Below, one piece after another: positions 1 to 7,857 of a stretch of DNA of 64,000 nt. Source of the stretch: Streptomyces sp. M41(2017). GTDB lineage: Bacteria > Actinomycetota > Actinomycetes > Streptomycetales > Streptomycetaceae. A program made the position numbers and the translations under genes. A model generated the notes under the pieces. It made no database searches, was not told the origin of the DNA, and was given only the letters and a program-made list of their open reading frames with translations. The stretch is taken from NCBI RefSeq assembly GCF_002078175.1, contig NZ_MWFK01000001.1, positions 5,022,001 through 5,086,000 on the forward strand, given 5' to 3'. Each line of letters begins with the position of its first letter. The stretch's first letter is position 1.

Positions 1-763
1 GACCACCCCGGACCACCCCTGCCCCGCGACCGCTCCTCTGGTGGCCACACGACTCGGACTGGGCACGGTCCCGGCGTTCGACGTGGCGGCGGTGTGCACC
101 GGCTTCCTCTACGGACTCGCCGCCGGTGCCGGCCTCATCGCCGCCGGCACCGCCGAACGTGTCCTCGTGATCGGCGCCGAGACCTTCTCGCGCATCCTCG
201 ACCCCGAGGACCGTTCCGGCCGCGCCATCTTCGGCGACGGTGCCGGAGCGGTGGTGCTGCGGGCCGGGGAACCGGACGAGCCGGGTGCGCTCGGACCCTT
301 CGACCTGGGGAGCGACGGAACGGGCAGCGACCTGATCACCGTACGCACCGGGGGGTCACGGGACCCGTATCCCACCGCAGGGGACGCGGCGGACCCGTAC
401 TTCCGGATGAACGGCAAGGCGGTCTTCCGCAACGCCGTCGAGCGGATGACCGAGTCCTCGCGCCGGGTACTGGCGGCCCGCACGGACTGGACCGGGGGCC
501 TGCCGGACCTCGTCGTGGCACACCAGGCCAACCTGCGGATCCTGCACGCCGTCGCCGACCGGATCGGCGTCGACCGCGCGGACTGCTTCGTCAACATCGA
601 CCGCGTCGGCAACACCGCCGCCGCGTCCATCCCGCTCGCCCTCGGCGACGCGGACCGCTCCGGGGCCCTGAGCGCGGGCCGACGCGTCCTGCTGACCGCC
701 TTCGGCGGCGGACTGACCTGGGGCGCCTGCACGTTGACCTGGCCGGACATCCAACCGGCCTGA
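1..763 (+). CDS. Beta-ketoacyl-ACP synthase III, 5'-truncated by the window edge
   Basis: Thiolase-fold condensing enzyme that would join an acyl-CoA starter to malonyl-ACP. The frame is open from base 2, and the first residues (TTPDHPCPATAP) are the internal FabH-type motif before the active site, so the true start lies upstream and the GTG at 41 is not it. The full catalytic triad is visible: Cys in AVCTGF (codon 95-97), His in VAHQAN and Asn in GNTAAAS, so the enzyme should be active. It is followed 62 bases later by an ACP gene and then a KAS II. It resembles the KAS III-like enzymes of secondary metabolism at least as much as housekeeping FabH; the substrate is unknown. Confidence 0.9.
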   Translation, partial: TTPDHPCPATAPLVATRLGLGTVPAFDVAAVCTGFLYGLAAGAGLIAAGTAERVLVIGAETFSRILDPEDRSGRAIFGDGAGAVVLRAGEPDEPGALGPFDLGSDGTGSDLITVRTGGSRDPYPTAGDAADPYFRMNGKAVFRNAVERMTESSRRVLAARTDWTGGLPDLVVAHQANLRILHAVADRIGVDRADCFVNIDRVGNTAAASIPLALGDADRSGALSAGRRVLLTAFGGGLTWGACTLTWPDIQPA

Positions 764-825
764 ACGTCGCCGCCAATTACCGGCGACGGACCACACACCC
801 ATCACGAACAACAGGAGACGCAGTC

Positions 826-1065
826 ATGAGCGACGTCTACAACCGCATGGTCAAGCTGCTGCAGGCCGGCTTCGGTCTGGAGGCCGACGAGATCAGCCCC
901 GAACAGACCTTCAACGACCTGGAGCTGGACTCGCTGGCCATGGTCGAACTGTCCCTGGCCGCGCAGGAGGAGTTCGGTGTGCCCGTGAACGACGAGGACA
1001 TCAGCTCGCGGGACACCATCTCCCGCGCCGCGGAGGTCATAGAGGCGAAGGGCGTGGCCGTCTGA
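826..1065 (+). CDS. Acyl carrier protein
   Basis: A 79-residue carrier protein that would hold the growing acyl chain on a phosphopantetheine arm. The attachment site is the Ser in LELDSLAMVEL, near residue 38, followed by the usual acidic helix. The ATG at 826 has an AGGAGA ribosome site 9 bases upstream. The stop TGA overlaps the ATG of the KAS II gene by one base (TGATG at 1063-1067), so the two are translationally coupled. Its place between KAS III and KAS II suggests a dedicated ACP for a short pathway rather than the housekeeping AcpP, though length and motif alone cannot tell them apart. Confidence 0.95.
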   Translation: MSDVYNRMVKLLQAGFGLEADEISPEQTFNDLELDSLAMVELSLAAQEEFGVPVNDEDISSRDTISRAAEVIEAKGVAV

Positions 1066-2300
1066 TGGCGGGCACCTCCCGCTTCGACGCCGCCGTCACC
1101 GGGGTCGGGATGGTGAGCTGCGCCGGGATCGGAGTCCCCGCGTCCTGGAAGCGCATCCGCGAGGGAGAGGGCACGGCCGCGGGCCCCGTCCCCGCACTCG
1201 ACGGAACGCCCGCCGACTTCGGCTGCGCCGTACCGGACTTCGACCCGGCCGCGGCGGTCGGCAGGCGCAAGGCCTGGCGCCTCGACCGCTGCAACCAGTT
1301 CGCCATCGCCGCCGCCGCGGAGGCCATCGCGGACGCCGGTCTCGACCCGTCCACCTGGGACGGCACCCGCGTCGGCGTCGTCCTCGGGAACGGCATCGGC
1401 GGCGCCGCCGCCTGGGAGAAGCAGCACAACGTCCTGCGCGACGAGGGCCCCCAGAAGGTCTCGCCGCTGCTCATCCCGATGCTGTCCATCAACATGTCAG
1501 CCGGCTACGTGGCGATGGAGTGCGGGGCACGCGGCCCCAACTTCGTGACCGCCACCGCCTGTGCCTCCGGGACCACCGCGATCGGCATGGCACGCGAACT
1601 GCTCCGCAGCGGGCTGTGCGACATCGTGGTGACCGGCGGAACCGAGGCTCCCCTCGTCCCGTCGATCGTCTCCGGCTTCAGCCAGATGGGCGCCCTGTCC
1701 AAGCGCCGCACGGCACAGTCCACCGCCTCCCGGCCCTTCGACGCCGACCGCGACGGCTTCGTACCGGCCGAGGGCGCCGCCGTCCTCGTCCTCGAACGCG
1801 CCGAGCACGCGAAGGCCCGCGGCGCCCGGATACGGGCCATGGTCAGCGGCTACGGAGCCTCGGCCGACGCCCACCACGCCACGGCACCCGACCCGCAGGG
1901 CGCCGGTGCCGAACTCGCCGTCCGCAGCGCCCTGTCGGACGCGGGGGTCGACGGGGCGGACGTGACGCACGTCAACGCGCACGGCACCTCCACACCGCTC
2001 AACGACGTGTCCGAGGCACGCATGATCCGCCGGGTCGTCGGACAGCACCCGGCGGTAACCTCCATCAAGGGGGTGGTCGGTCACGCACTCGGCGCCGCGG
2101 GGGCGATCGAGGCCGTGGCCACGGTGCTCACGATCGAGAACGCTTTCGTCCCGCCCACCGCGAACCTGGAGAGCCTCGATCCGGAGGTCGACCTGGACGT
2201 GGTGGCGAAGGCGGGCCGCGAGCTGCCGGTCGAGGTCGCGGTGAGCAACTCCTTCGGGTTCGGCGGCCAGAACGCCGTACTCGTGTTCAGCAGGGCCTGA
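1065..2300 (+). CDS. Beta-ketoacyl-ACP synthase II (FabF-like)
   Basis: A 411-residue elongating condensing enzyme, full length for the FabF family. The active-site Cys lies in TACASGTTAIG, and the two histidines in VNAHGTSTPLND and VVGHALGAAGA. Because the nucleophile is Cys rather than Gln, this is a true ketosynthase and not a chain-length factor, and no chain-length-factor partner gene follows. It is coupled to the ACP stop. A KAS III, ACP and KAS II set would allow a small dedicated fatty-acyl or polyketide line; no ketoreductase or dehydratase lies in the visible part. Confidence 0.93.
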   Translation: MAGTSRFDAAVTGVGMVSCAGIGVPASWKRIREGEGTAAGPVPALDGTPADFGCAVPDFDPAAAVGRRKAWRLDRCNQFAIAAAAEAIADAGLDPSTWDGTRVGVVLGNGIGGAAAWEKQHNVLRDEGPQKVSPLLIPMLSINMSAGYVAMECGARGPNFVTATACASGTTAIGMARELLRSGLCDIVVTGGTEAPLVPSIVSGFSQMGALSKRRTAQSTASRPFDADRDGFVPAEGAAVLVLERAEHAKARGARIRAMVSGYGASADAHHATAPDPQGAGAELAVRSALSDAGVDGADVTHVNAHGTSTPLNDVSEARMIRRVVGQHPAVTSIKGVVGHALGAAGAIEAVATVLTIENAFVPPTANLESLDPEVDLDVVAKAGRELPVEVAVSNSFGFGGQNAVLVFSRA

Positions 2301-2322
2301 CAGCGAACGGGAGCCGTGGGAC

Positions 2323-2805
2323 GTGTCCGAGGAACGCAGATGGCAGGTCGAGGAGAGCGTGCTGGTGCACGCCACCCCCGAGCGGGCCTACCGCGCGATC
2401 AGCGACGTACGGACGATGGCCACGTTCTCCCCGGAGTGCGTCGGGGTCTGGGTGCACGGCCGTGGGCCGGTCACCCGGGGCACCAGGTTCACCGGCTTCA
2501 ACCGCAAGGGCCCGTGGCTCTGGTTCACCGACTGCCGTGTCGTCCGCGCCGAGGAGGGCCGCGACTTCGCCTTCCGCGTCACCAGCTTCGGCCTGCCGGT
2601 CGCCCTCTGGGGCTACCGGTTCGCGCCCGAGGAGGACGGCACCCGGGTCACCGAGTACTGGGAGGACCTGCGCACGGGACGCACCGGCCGGCCGGCCGAA
2701 CTGCTCGGATTCTTCACGGGCACCAAGCCGGCGGTACGGCACCGGGCGAACACCGCGGGGATGCGGGCCACCCTGGGGCGGCTGAAAGCGGCACTGGAGC
2801 GGTAG
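2323..2805 (+). CDS. SRPBCC (polyketide cyclase/lipid-binding fold) protein
   Basis: A 160-residue protein with the START/SRPBCC pattern: an N-terminal strand (VEESVLVHATPERAYRAISD), then FSPECVGVWV and GTRFTGFN in the beta sheet, and a C-terminal helix from about residue 125. It starts at GTG 2323, 22 bases after the KAS II stop and likely in the same transcript. Members of the fold bind hydrophobic ligands; in polyketide clusters some are cyclases or aromatases. Its position after condensing enzymes fits binding or cyclising an acyl product, but the catalytic role is not visible in the sequence. Confidence 0.8.
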   Translation: MSEERRWQVEESVLVHATPERAYRAISDVRTMATFSPECVGVWVHGRGPVTRGTRFTGFNRKGPWLWFTDCRVVRAEEGRDFAFRVTSFGLPVALWGYRFAPEEDGTRVTEYWEDLRTGRTGRPAELLGFFTGTKPAVRHRANTAGMRATLGRLKAALER

Positions 2806-2824
2806 GGAGCGCAGCGCGACATCG

Positions 2825-2880
2825 AAGGGGCACCGCGGTGCCCCGCCGGTCACCCCCGGCGGGGCACCGCGGTGCCCCTT
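2825..2880. terminator. Bidirectional hairpin terminator with perfect 25-bp stem
   Basis: Bases 2825-2849 pair perfectly with 2856-2880 around a 6-base loop. Each arm contains the 18-base self-palindrome GGGGCACCGCGGTGCCCC. The stem ends AA/TT and sits between two converging genes (SRPBCC and SGNH), which fits a two-way terminator. There is no long T tract, as is usual in Streptomyces. Confidence 0.8.
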
Positions 2881-2894
2881 GCCCCTGCCCTTCC

Positions 2895-3689
2895 TCACGT
2901 CGCGAGCAGACGCCCCAGCGTCCGGACCACAGTGGCCGCCGCCACCGCGTGACCCCGGCTGCTCAGCCGCCCCGGGCGCGCGCCCCACAGATCCCCGGCG
3001 GGCGGACCCGCGTGCGCGGCGAGGTCGACATGGACGCAGCCGTGGCGCAGGACCACCGCCTCGATACGTTCGGAGAGCAGGCGCTGCCGGGCCCGGAGAC
3101 CGGCGACCTGGTCCGCGGACACCTCGCCTGCCTGCGTCAGGTCGAACGGGCTGATCACCAGCACCACTTGGCAGGTCGCTCCGCGCAACGCGGCCAGAAT
3201 CCTGCTCAACTCGAACTCCATGGCGTCCGGATCGAAGGAGCGTGCCCTCAACTCCGGCCCGCCGCAGGCCAGCAGCGCGAGGTCACCGTTGAAGTCCAGC
3301 GCGTCCCCGAGCTGGGTCGACCGTACGTGGGAGAGCGGAAGCTCCCGCCTGCCTCGGGGATGGAGACAGGCGAACCGCGGATGCGCCTCGCGCAGCGCGG
3401 CGATGACGCTATCGGTCCACGGAGCGCGCGCCCAGCCCGGTACGACGGTCATCCCGGCGGAGTCGACGCTGCTGTCGCCCAGCACCACGGCGCGCCGCCA
3501 CCTGGCGTCGGCGAGGAGTGCGGCGCCTTCGCCGGGCCCGAGGCACCGCGGATCCGCGTGCTCATCCGCGGGAGCCGCGGCGACGTCCCCCGCGGGCCTC
3601 CGCGGTGTGCCGCCCGGCGCCCGGACGCCCGGCCGGACGATCCGGTCCTCGTTCCGTGTCCGGTCTCTTCCACGCCTTGGTCCAGGCAT
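2895..3689 (-). CDS. SGNH/GDSL-family hydrolase-like protein
   Basis: 264 residues from the ATG at 3689, chosen because it has an AAGGGGGGA ribosome site 6 bases upstream; a longer frame starts at 3764. Block I is VVLGDSSVDSAG (Gly-Asp-Ser with the predicted nucleophile). A middle motif is LDFNGDLALLACGG, and the C-terminal SSRGHAV supplies a possible catalytic His. No signal peptide is evident. It lies 90 bases downstream of the PrpD-DinB gene on the same strand and may share its transcript. An esterase or acyl hydrolase role is inferred; the substrate is unknown. Confidence 0.7.
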   Translation of the reverse strand: MPGPRRGRDRTRNEDRIVRPGVRAPGGTPRRPAGDVAAAPADEHADPRCLGPGEGAALLADARWRRAVVLGDSSVDSAGMTVVPGWARAPWTDSVIAALREAHPRFACLHPRGRRELPLSHVRSTQLGDALDFNGDLALLACGGPELRARSFDPDAMEFELSRILAALRGATCQVVLVISPFDLTQAGEVSADQVAGLRARQRLLSERIEAVVLRHGCVHVDLAAHAGPPAGDLWGARPGRLSSRGHAVAAATVVRTLGRLLAT

Positions 3690-3779
3690 CGGCCGTCCCC
3701 CCTTGGTCGACGGCCCCCACTCTCCCCGTGAGCGGGAGGGCCGCGGTGCTGCGCGCGCGTCCACCGGACGCGCCCCTTC

Positions 3780-4271
3780 TCAGCACTCCCGCGGTGCGTC
3801 CGCGATCCGCCGGAGCCGGCCCGTGTGCCCGGGGATGTGGTCCTCGGCGCGCAGGCGCACGATCTCGCCCCACGGCACGGCCCCGCTGAAGAGCTCCTCG
3901 CCCTTGTCGCCGACGAGGCGCACGGAGACCGGCGTCGCCCGCTGATTGTGGGGGGTCTGGGCGAGCAGGCCGACCAGTTCGGCGGCGTTGCGGCGGACGA
4001 GTTCGACCAGGACGTCCCGGCCGGCCGAGGAGGTCAGTTCCCCGATGGCCTTCGGGTCCATGGCCGGTCCGTTGTCCAGCCCCGCCGCGTCTCCGGCCAG
4101 CACCTGCCGGGCCGTCGACGCCAACAGCCGGTCGCTCAGGGCGACATGGGCGAGGGTCCAGTCCGCGTCGCGCTCGCCGGACGGTGGGGCGGACGTCTCG
4201 TCGACGGGGGCCGCGGCGGTCGCGGCGGCGATCAGGCCCGTGTAGGCCTCTTCCAGAGCGGCGGTCTCCAT
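3780..4271 (-). CDS. Possible separately translated DinB-like protein (internal start)
   Basis: Inside the PrpD frame, an ATG at 4271 (residue 598 of the long protein) has a strong ribosome site, GAAAGGAC, with AGGA 7 bases upstream. The resulting 163-residue product (METAALEEAYTGL to the stop) is a complete DinB/mycothiol-dependent isomerase-like domain, with WTLAHVALSDRLL and HIPGHTGRLRRI. The upstream PrpD domain has no stop before it. Either two genes were joined by loss of a stop codon, or both a long fusion and a short protein are made. DinB-fold proteins are often metal- or thiol-dependent; function is unknown here. Confidence 0.5.
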   Translation of the reverse strand: METAALEEAYTGLIAAATAAAPVDETSAPPSGERDADWTLAHVALSDRLLASTARQVLAGDAAGLDNGPAMDPKAIGELTSSAGRDVLVELVRRNAAELVGLLAQTPHNQRATPVSVRLVGDKGEELFSGAVPWGEIVRLRAEDHIPGHTGRLRRIADAPREC

Positions 4272-6062
4272 TGCTGTGTCCTTTCGCATGTCGCGGACGT
4301 CGCGGGCGACAGGGGTGTCGGCGGTCGGGCGCGAGGTGGGGGCGTCGTCGGGCCCGGCGAGCGCCAGCCGCACCAGGCGCCGGACGTCGTCGGGACCCAG
4401 GTGTTCGAGACGGGCGACGAGGTCGGCGGCTTCCGGATCGCCGCCGCACGCGAGGAACTTGGCGCGTGCGAGCGCCGCGTGGTGGGTGCCGTCGGCGCCG
4501 CTCGCGGCACCCACCGCGGCACGCCGCTCGACGTGCAGTTCGCGGCCGTCGCGCAGCCGGACCGTGACACGGGCGCCGAGGTTCTTGGTGGCCCACCGGA
4601 AGTCGGTCTCCGGCTCCAGCCAGACGGGCGGCAGGGTCTCGGCGGCCCGGGCGTCGATGGCCCGTACCCAGGCCTCGGCCCGCTCGCCCGCCCGGCGCAG
4701 CGCCTGGCCGAGCGGGGCGGTGGCCAGCAGCGCGTGCCGGCTGAACGCCGGGTCGTGCTCGGTACGGACGCGGGCGGCGAGTTCCCAGCGGTCGGGGAGG
4801 TCCACCGCAGGGTGCGCGAGGTCCGCGGGGAGCAGGGAGCCGGTGAGGAGGGCCGTGGCGACGTTGTAGGGGAGGGAGAAGTTGAGGGCGGCCACGCTGG
4901 AGTCGGGGCCGATCCGGTGCTGCCGGGCGATGCGGTCGAGCCCGGCGGTGAAGATCGAGCCCCGCACGACCACTTCGGCGATGTCCCGGTGGTCGACCCC
5001 CGCCAGCGCGTGGTGGAGTTCGACCGCGCAGTCGACGGCTGCGCTCGTGTAGGCGCTGCCCGGATGGATCTTGTACGAGAAGGTCTCCGTGTGCCACAGG
5101 GTGCCGAGTCCGGCGACTGCCTCCTCGGGCAGGGGGATGTCCGCGAACCGGTGCAGGAACCCTTGCGGATGCTCCAGTACGTCCTCGGGCCCGGTGAGCC
5201 CGAACCGGGCGCCGTCGCAAGCGCTCAGGCCGGTCCGCACCGGCGCGGCGGCCACCAGCAGCTTGGCGTCCGTGCTGAAGAACCCGCGTGACAGGCTCCA
5301 CGTCGGCACCGAGAACGCCATGCCCAGTGCGTGCGCCCAGACGTCGGCGGAGGCGCTCTCCGCGCGAAGCCGCCCGGCGACCGCCCCCGCCAGATGGGTG
5401 TGCCCCGCGGTCTGGCCGCGGAACGGGCCGAGGGTCGCGGCGGCGGTGATCCGGGCCGCCGTCTCGTTGGCCGCGAGGACCGAGGTCAGCAGCTGTCGCC
5501 CGTCGAGTCCGAGTGAACTCGCGTAGACCAGCGGGACGTTGACCGTGGAGTGCGAGAGATGGCCCGCGTAGGCGGTGTCGTCGAAGTCCAGGCAGACGGT
5601 CGCCATGGAGAGCGACTGCACGGCGTGCTGGGGATCGTCCTGCAGGGGGCTGCCGTAGGCCTGGCGGACACGTCTGCCCAGCGGGTGTCCGTACCCCGCG
5701 CGGGCGGCGCCGAGCTGGCTGAGGATCTGGCTCTTGAGGTGCGCGACGACCCGCTCGGGTGCGTCGTCGAGGACAAGTCGGCTGCCCCAGCCGGAGAGTC
5801 GGCGGATGATGCTCCCGCCGCTGCCGCTGCCGCTGCCGCTGCCGCTGCCGCTGCCGCTGCCGCTGCCGCTGCCGCTGCCGCGTCCGCCGTGCCTGCCGGC
5901 CTCGCCCGACGCGCCGCGAGGCTCCGCCGAACCGGGCGAGCCCTGTGCCGGAGCTGTCCGGTGCTGCGCCCGGAGCGGGTCGGGACCCTTCGCCACGCCC
6001 TGCCCGTGGGGCGCGGCGCCGGAAGCGTCCCGCCCCACGGGAGTCGTACCGGAGCCGGACAT
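3780..6062 (-). CDS. MmgE/PrpD family protein fused to a C-terminal DinB-like domain
   Basis: A 760-residue frame. Residues 1-85 are low-complexity and include about eleven Gly-Ser repeats (roughly residues 61-82). Residues about 86-590 match the MmgE/PrpD family (2-methylcitrate or cis-aconitate-type dehydratases), with SMATVCLDFDDTAYAGHLSHSTVNVPLVYA and the KIHPGSAYTSAAVDC-type region. Residues 598-760 form a DinB/maleylpyruvate-isomerase-like helical domain ending in HIPGHTGRLRRI. The start is coupled to the MFS stop (TGATG at 6060-6064). MmgE/PrpD proteins are normally about 450-500 residues, so both ends are additions. The MFS neighbour suggests that its substrate or product is exported; the substrate is not identifiable. 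Confidence 0.8.
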   Translation of the reverse strand: MSGSGTTPVGRDASGAAPHGQGVAKGPDPLRAQHRTAPAQGSPGSAEPRGASGEAGRHGGRGSGSGSGSGSGSGSGSGSGSGGSIIRRLSGWGSRLVLDDAPERVVAHLKSQILSQLGAARAGYGHPLGRRVRQAYGSPLQDDPQHAVQSLSMATVCLDFDDTAYAGHLSHSTVNVPLVYASSLGLDGRQLLTSVLAANETAARITAAATLGPFRGQTAGHTHLAGAVAGRLRAESASADVWAHALGMAFSVPTWSLSRGFFSTDAKLLVAAAPVRTGLSACDGARFGLTGPEDVLEHPQGFLHRFADIPLPEEAVAGLGTLWHTETFSYKIHPGSAYTSAAVDCAVELHHALAGVDHRDIAEVVVRGSIFTAGLDRIARQHRIGPDSSVAALNFSLPYNVATALLTGSLLPADLAHPAVDLPDRWELAARVRTEHDPAFSRHALLATAPLGQALRRAGERAEAWVRAIDARAAETLPPVWLEPETDFRWATKNLGARVTVRLRDGRELHVERRAAVGAASGADGTHHAALARAKFLACGGDPEAADLVARLEHLGPDDVRRLVRLALAGPDDAPTSRPTADTPVARDVRDMRKDTAMETAALEEAYTGLIAAATAAAPVDETSAPPSGERDADWTLAHVALSDRLLASTARQVLAGDAAGLDNGPAMDPKAIGELTSSAGRDVLVELVRRNAAELVGLLAQTPHNQRATPVSVRLVGDKGEELFSGAVPWGEIVRLRAEDHIPGHTGRLRRIADAPREC
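4272..4285 (-). promoter_or_regulatory. Internal Shine-Dalgarno site before the DinB-like domain
   Basis: On the reverse strand GAAAGGAC (4278-4285) is followed by a 7-base spacer and the ATG at 4269-4271. This is a better ribosome site than that of the full-length fusion gene, whose own start depends on coupling to the MFS stop. Confidence 0.6.
5818..5880. repeat. Hexanucleotide microsatellite (CCGCTG)10.5
   Basis: Ten perfect tandem copies of CTGCCG fill 5821-5880, with a further half copy before them. On the coding strand (reverse) they read as alternating Gly-Ser codons. Copy-number slippage in units of six would keep the frame and only change the length of the Gly-Ser linker. Confidence 0.95.
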
Positions 6063-7660
6063 CAGGAGTGCTGTCCCGCGGTCTCGACCGGGAGGTCGTC
6101 CTGCCCGTGGTCATGGTCCACCGCGGGAGCCTCGGCCGGGTCGGCCGGCCGCCTCCCCTTGAGGAAGATCAGCGCGAACAGTCCGCCGATCAGGGCGCCG
6201 GCGCCGGCGATCTCCATGGCGATGTGCATGCCCTCCACGTAGACCGGGCTGACCGCCTCCATCACCGTCCCCCGGATGTTCGGGGGGAGGGCGGCGACAC
6301 GGGACAGGTCGCCGTCACCGAGCAGGTCGACGGCCTTGGCCTGCGCCTGGGCGGGCAGGTCGGTCCCGGCCAGCGCGTCGGGCATCCCGTCCCGCAGGTG
6401 CCGCAGGAGCAGAGCGCCGGCGAGGGCGACCCCGAAGACGGTGCCGACCTGGCGGAACGTGTTGGAGACGCCGGACGCGGTACCGGCCTGTTCCGCTGGC
6501 ACGGACCCGAGGAGCGCGACCGTGGCGGGCGCGCCGGTGAACGAGACACCCACGCCGAGGAGGGCGAGTGACCACCAGTAGTTGCCGAATCCGGACCCGA
6601 CCTCCAGGACCGTGAGCCCGAAGAGGCCGCCGGCGGACAGCGCGGAACCGATGGCGATCGGCAGCCGCGGTCCGACCTTCGCGGCCACGATGCTGGCGGC
6701 GAACGAGGCGATCATGATCGGTACCGTGAGCGCGAGGAACCGCACCCCGGTCTCGATGGAACTGAGCTGGTTGATGCTCTGCAGATACAGCGTGAGCAGG
6801 AAGATCGCAGCGAACAGGCCGAACAGGCTGAGGAAGTTGACGATGCCGGCGACGACCACGATCGGGCTGCGGAAGAAGCCCATCGGCAGCATGGGATCGG
6901 GGTGCCGCAGCTCCCACAGCACGAAGAGCAGCAGCGTGACGACCGACCCGGCGAACGACCCGAGGATGATCCCGGACGTCCAGCCCCTGCTGTTGCCCTC
7001 GATCAGCCCGTACGCCAACGCCGCGATGGTCGTGATGAACAGCAGCTGTCCGACGAGGTCGAGCCGGCGCTTCCGCGGGGAGCGGTTCTCGGTGAGGAGC
7101 TTCGCGAGGACGACGGTCGCGATGACCCCGACGGGCGCGTTCACCCAGAAGATGCTCTGCCAGCCGTAGTGGTCGACGAGCACGCCGCCAAGCACGGGAC
7201 CGGTCGACAGCGCGATGCCGCCGACGCCGGCCCAGATGCCGATGGCCTTGGCGCGGTCGGCGGGAGCGGTGTAGGCGGCGGAGACCAGCGCGAGCGACAC
7301 CGGGATCATGATCGAGCCGCAGACCCCCTGGAGGGTACGGCCGAGGAGCAGCACTCCGATCGAATCGGACAGCGCGCAGACCACGGAGCTGAGGGTGAAG
7401 CCGATCAGGCCCGCGAGGAAGATCTTCTTACGGCCGAGGATGTCGCCCAGGGTGCCGGAGGTCAGCAGCAGACACGCGAAGGTCAGCGTGTAGGCGTCGA
7501 TGATCCACTGGAGCTGGGTGATGTCCGTGGACAGGTCTTCCTGGATGTCGGGCAGCGCCACGTTCACGATCGTGGCGTCGAGATAGACCATGAACACGCC
7601 GAAGCAGAGGAAGGCGAGCAGAAGCCCCTTCCGCTGGCCCGGGGCGGTGGTGTCGCTCAT
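6062..7660 (-). CDS. MFS drug/proton antiporter, DHA2 (EmrB/QacA) type
   Basis: A 532-residue membrane protein with about 14 hydrophobic helices. Family signatures are LDATIVNVALP in helix 1, the loop motif SGTLGDILGRKK after helix 2, and a WRWIF-like region (GWQSIFWVNAPVGV) near residue 170. Such exporters use the proton gradient to expel drugs or metabolites. The ATG has a GAGGGAA ribosome site 5 bases away. It faces a TetR gene across a 197-base region with an operator-like palindrome, so TetR repression with ligand release is the likely control. It is coupled to the downstream PrpD-DinB gene. Confidence 0.93.
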   Translation of the reverse strand: MSDTTAPGQRKGLLLAFLCFGVFMVYLDATIVNVALPDIQEDLSTDITQLQWIIDAYTLTFACLLLTSGTLGDILGRKKIFLAGLIGFTLSSVVCALSDSIGVLLLGRTLQGVCGSIMIPVSLALVSAAYTAPADRAKAIGIWAGVGGIALSTGPVLGGVLVDHYGWQSIFWVNAPVGVIATVVLAKLLTENRSPRKRRLDLVGQLLFITTIAALAYGLIEGNSRGWTSGIILGSFAGSVVTLLLFVLWELRHPDPMLPMGFFRSPIVVVAGIVNFLSLFGLFAAIFLLTLYLQSINQLSSIETGVRFLALTVPIMIASFAASIVAAKVGPRLPIAIGSALSAGGLFGLTVLEVGSGFGNYWWSLALLGVGVSFTGAPATVALLGSVPAEQAGTASGVSNTFRQVGTVFGVALAGALLLRHLRDGMPDALAGTDLPAQAQAKAVDLLGDGDLSRVAALPPNIRGTVMEAVSPVYVEGMHIAMEIAGAGALIGGLFALIFLKGRRPADPAEAPAVDHDHGQDDLPVETAGQHS

Positions 7661-7747
7661 CGCGGTTCCCTCGTATCAAGGTTTGGGGGACGGGTCTCAG
7701 GGACGGTGAGGGGCTGGTCCGGCTGTCCGCCAGGACGCTTCGAGGCT

Positions 7748-7791
7748 AATGACCGACGGTCAGTCAGTCAACTGGCCGACGGTCAGTCATT
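7748..7791. promoter_or_regulatory. Predicted TetR operator between the MFS and TetR genes
   Basis: The site holds TGACCGACGGTCA (7750-7762), a palindrome with perfect 6-base arms around one base. A second copy, TGGCCGACGGTCA, with one mismatch lies at 7773-7785. The 14-base unit CCGACGGTCAGTCA is directly repeated with a 23-base period, about two helical turns. The outer ends AATGAC and GTCATT are also inverted. The position between divergent genes fits autoregulation plus control of the exporter. Confidence 0.75.
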
Positions 7792-7857
7792 GAGGGAAGG
7801 TAGATTGGAGGTGATCCCCGCGAGCCCGGCGGAGGATCCCGGACAGGAGGCGAGCCC

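Noticed and set aside
826..2805. Type II polyketide synthase core
   Set aside because: Both condensing enzymes keep the catalytic Cys and there is no chain-length factor, so a minimal aromatic PKS is not supported.
3562..6114. A very long reverse-strand frame overlapping the PrpD-DinB gene, rich in Arg and Gln
   Set aside because: It is a shadow of the real gene in another frame: composition is dominated by Arg, Gly and Pro, the hexamer repeat reads as Arg-Gln, and no domain is seen.
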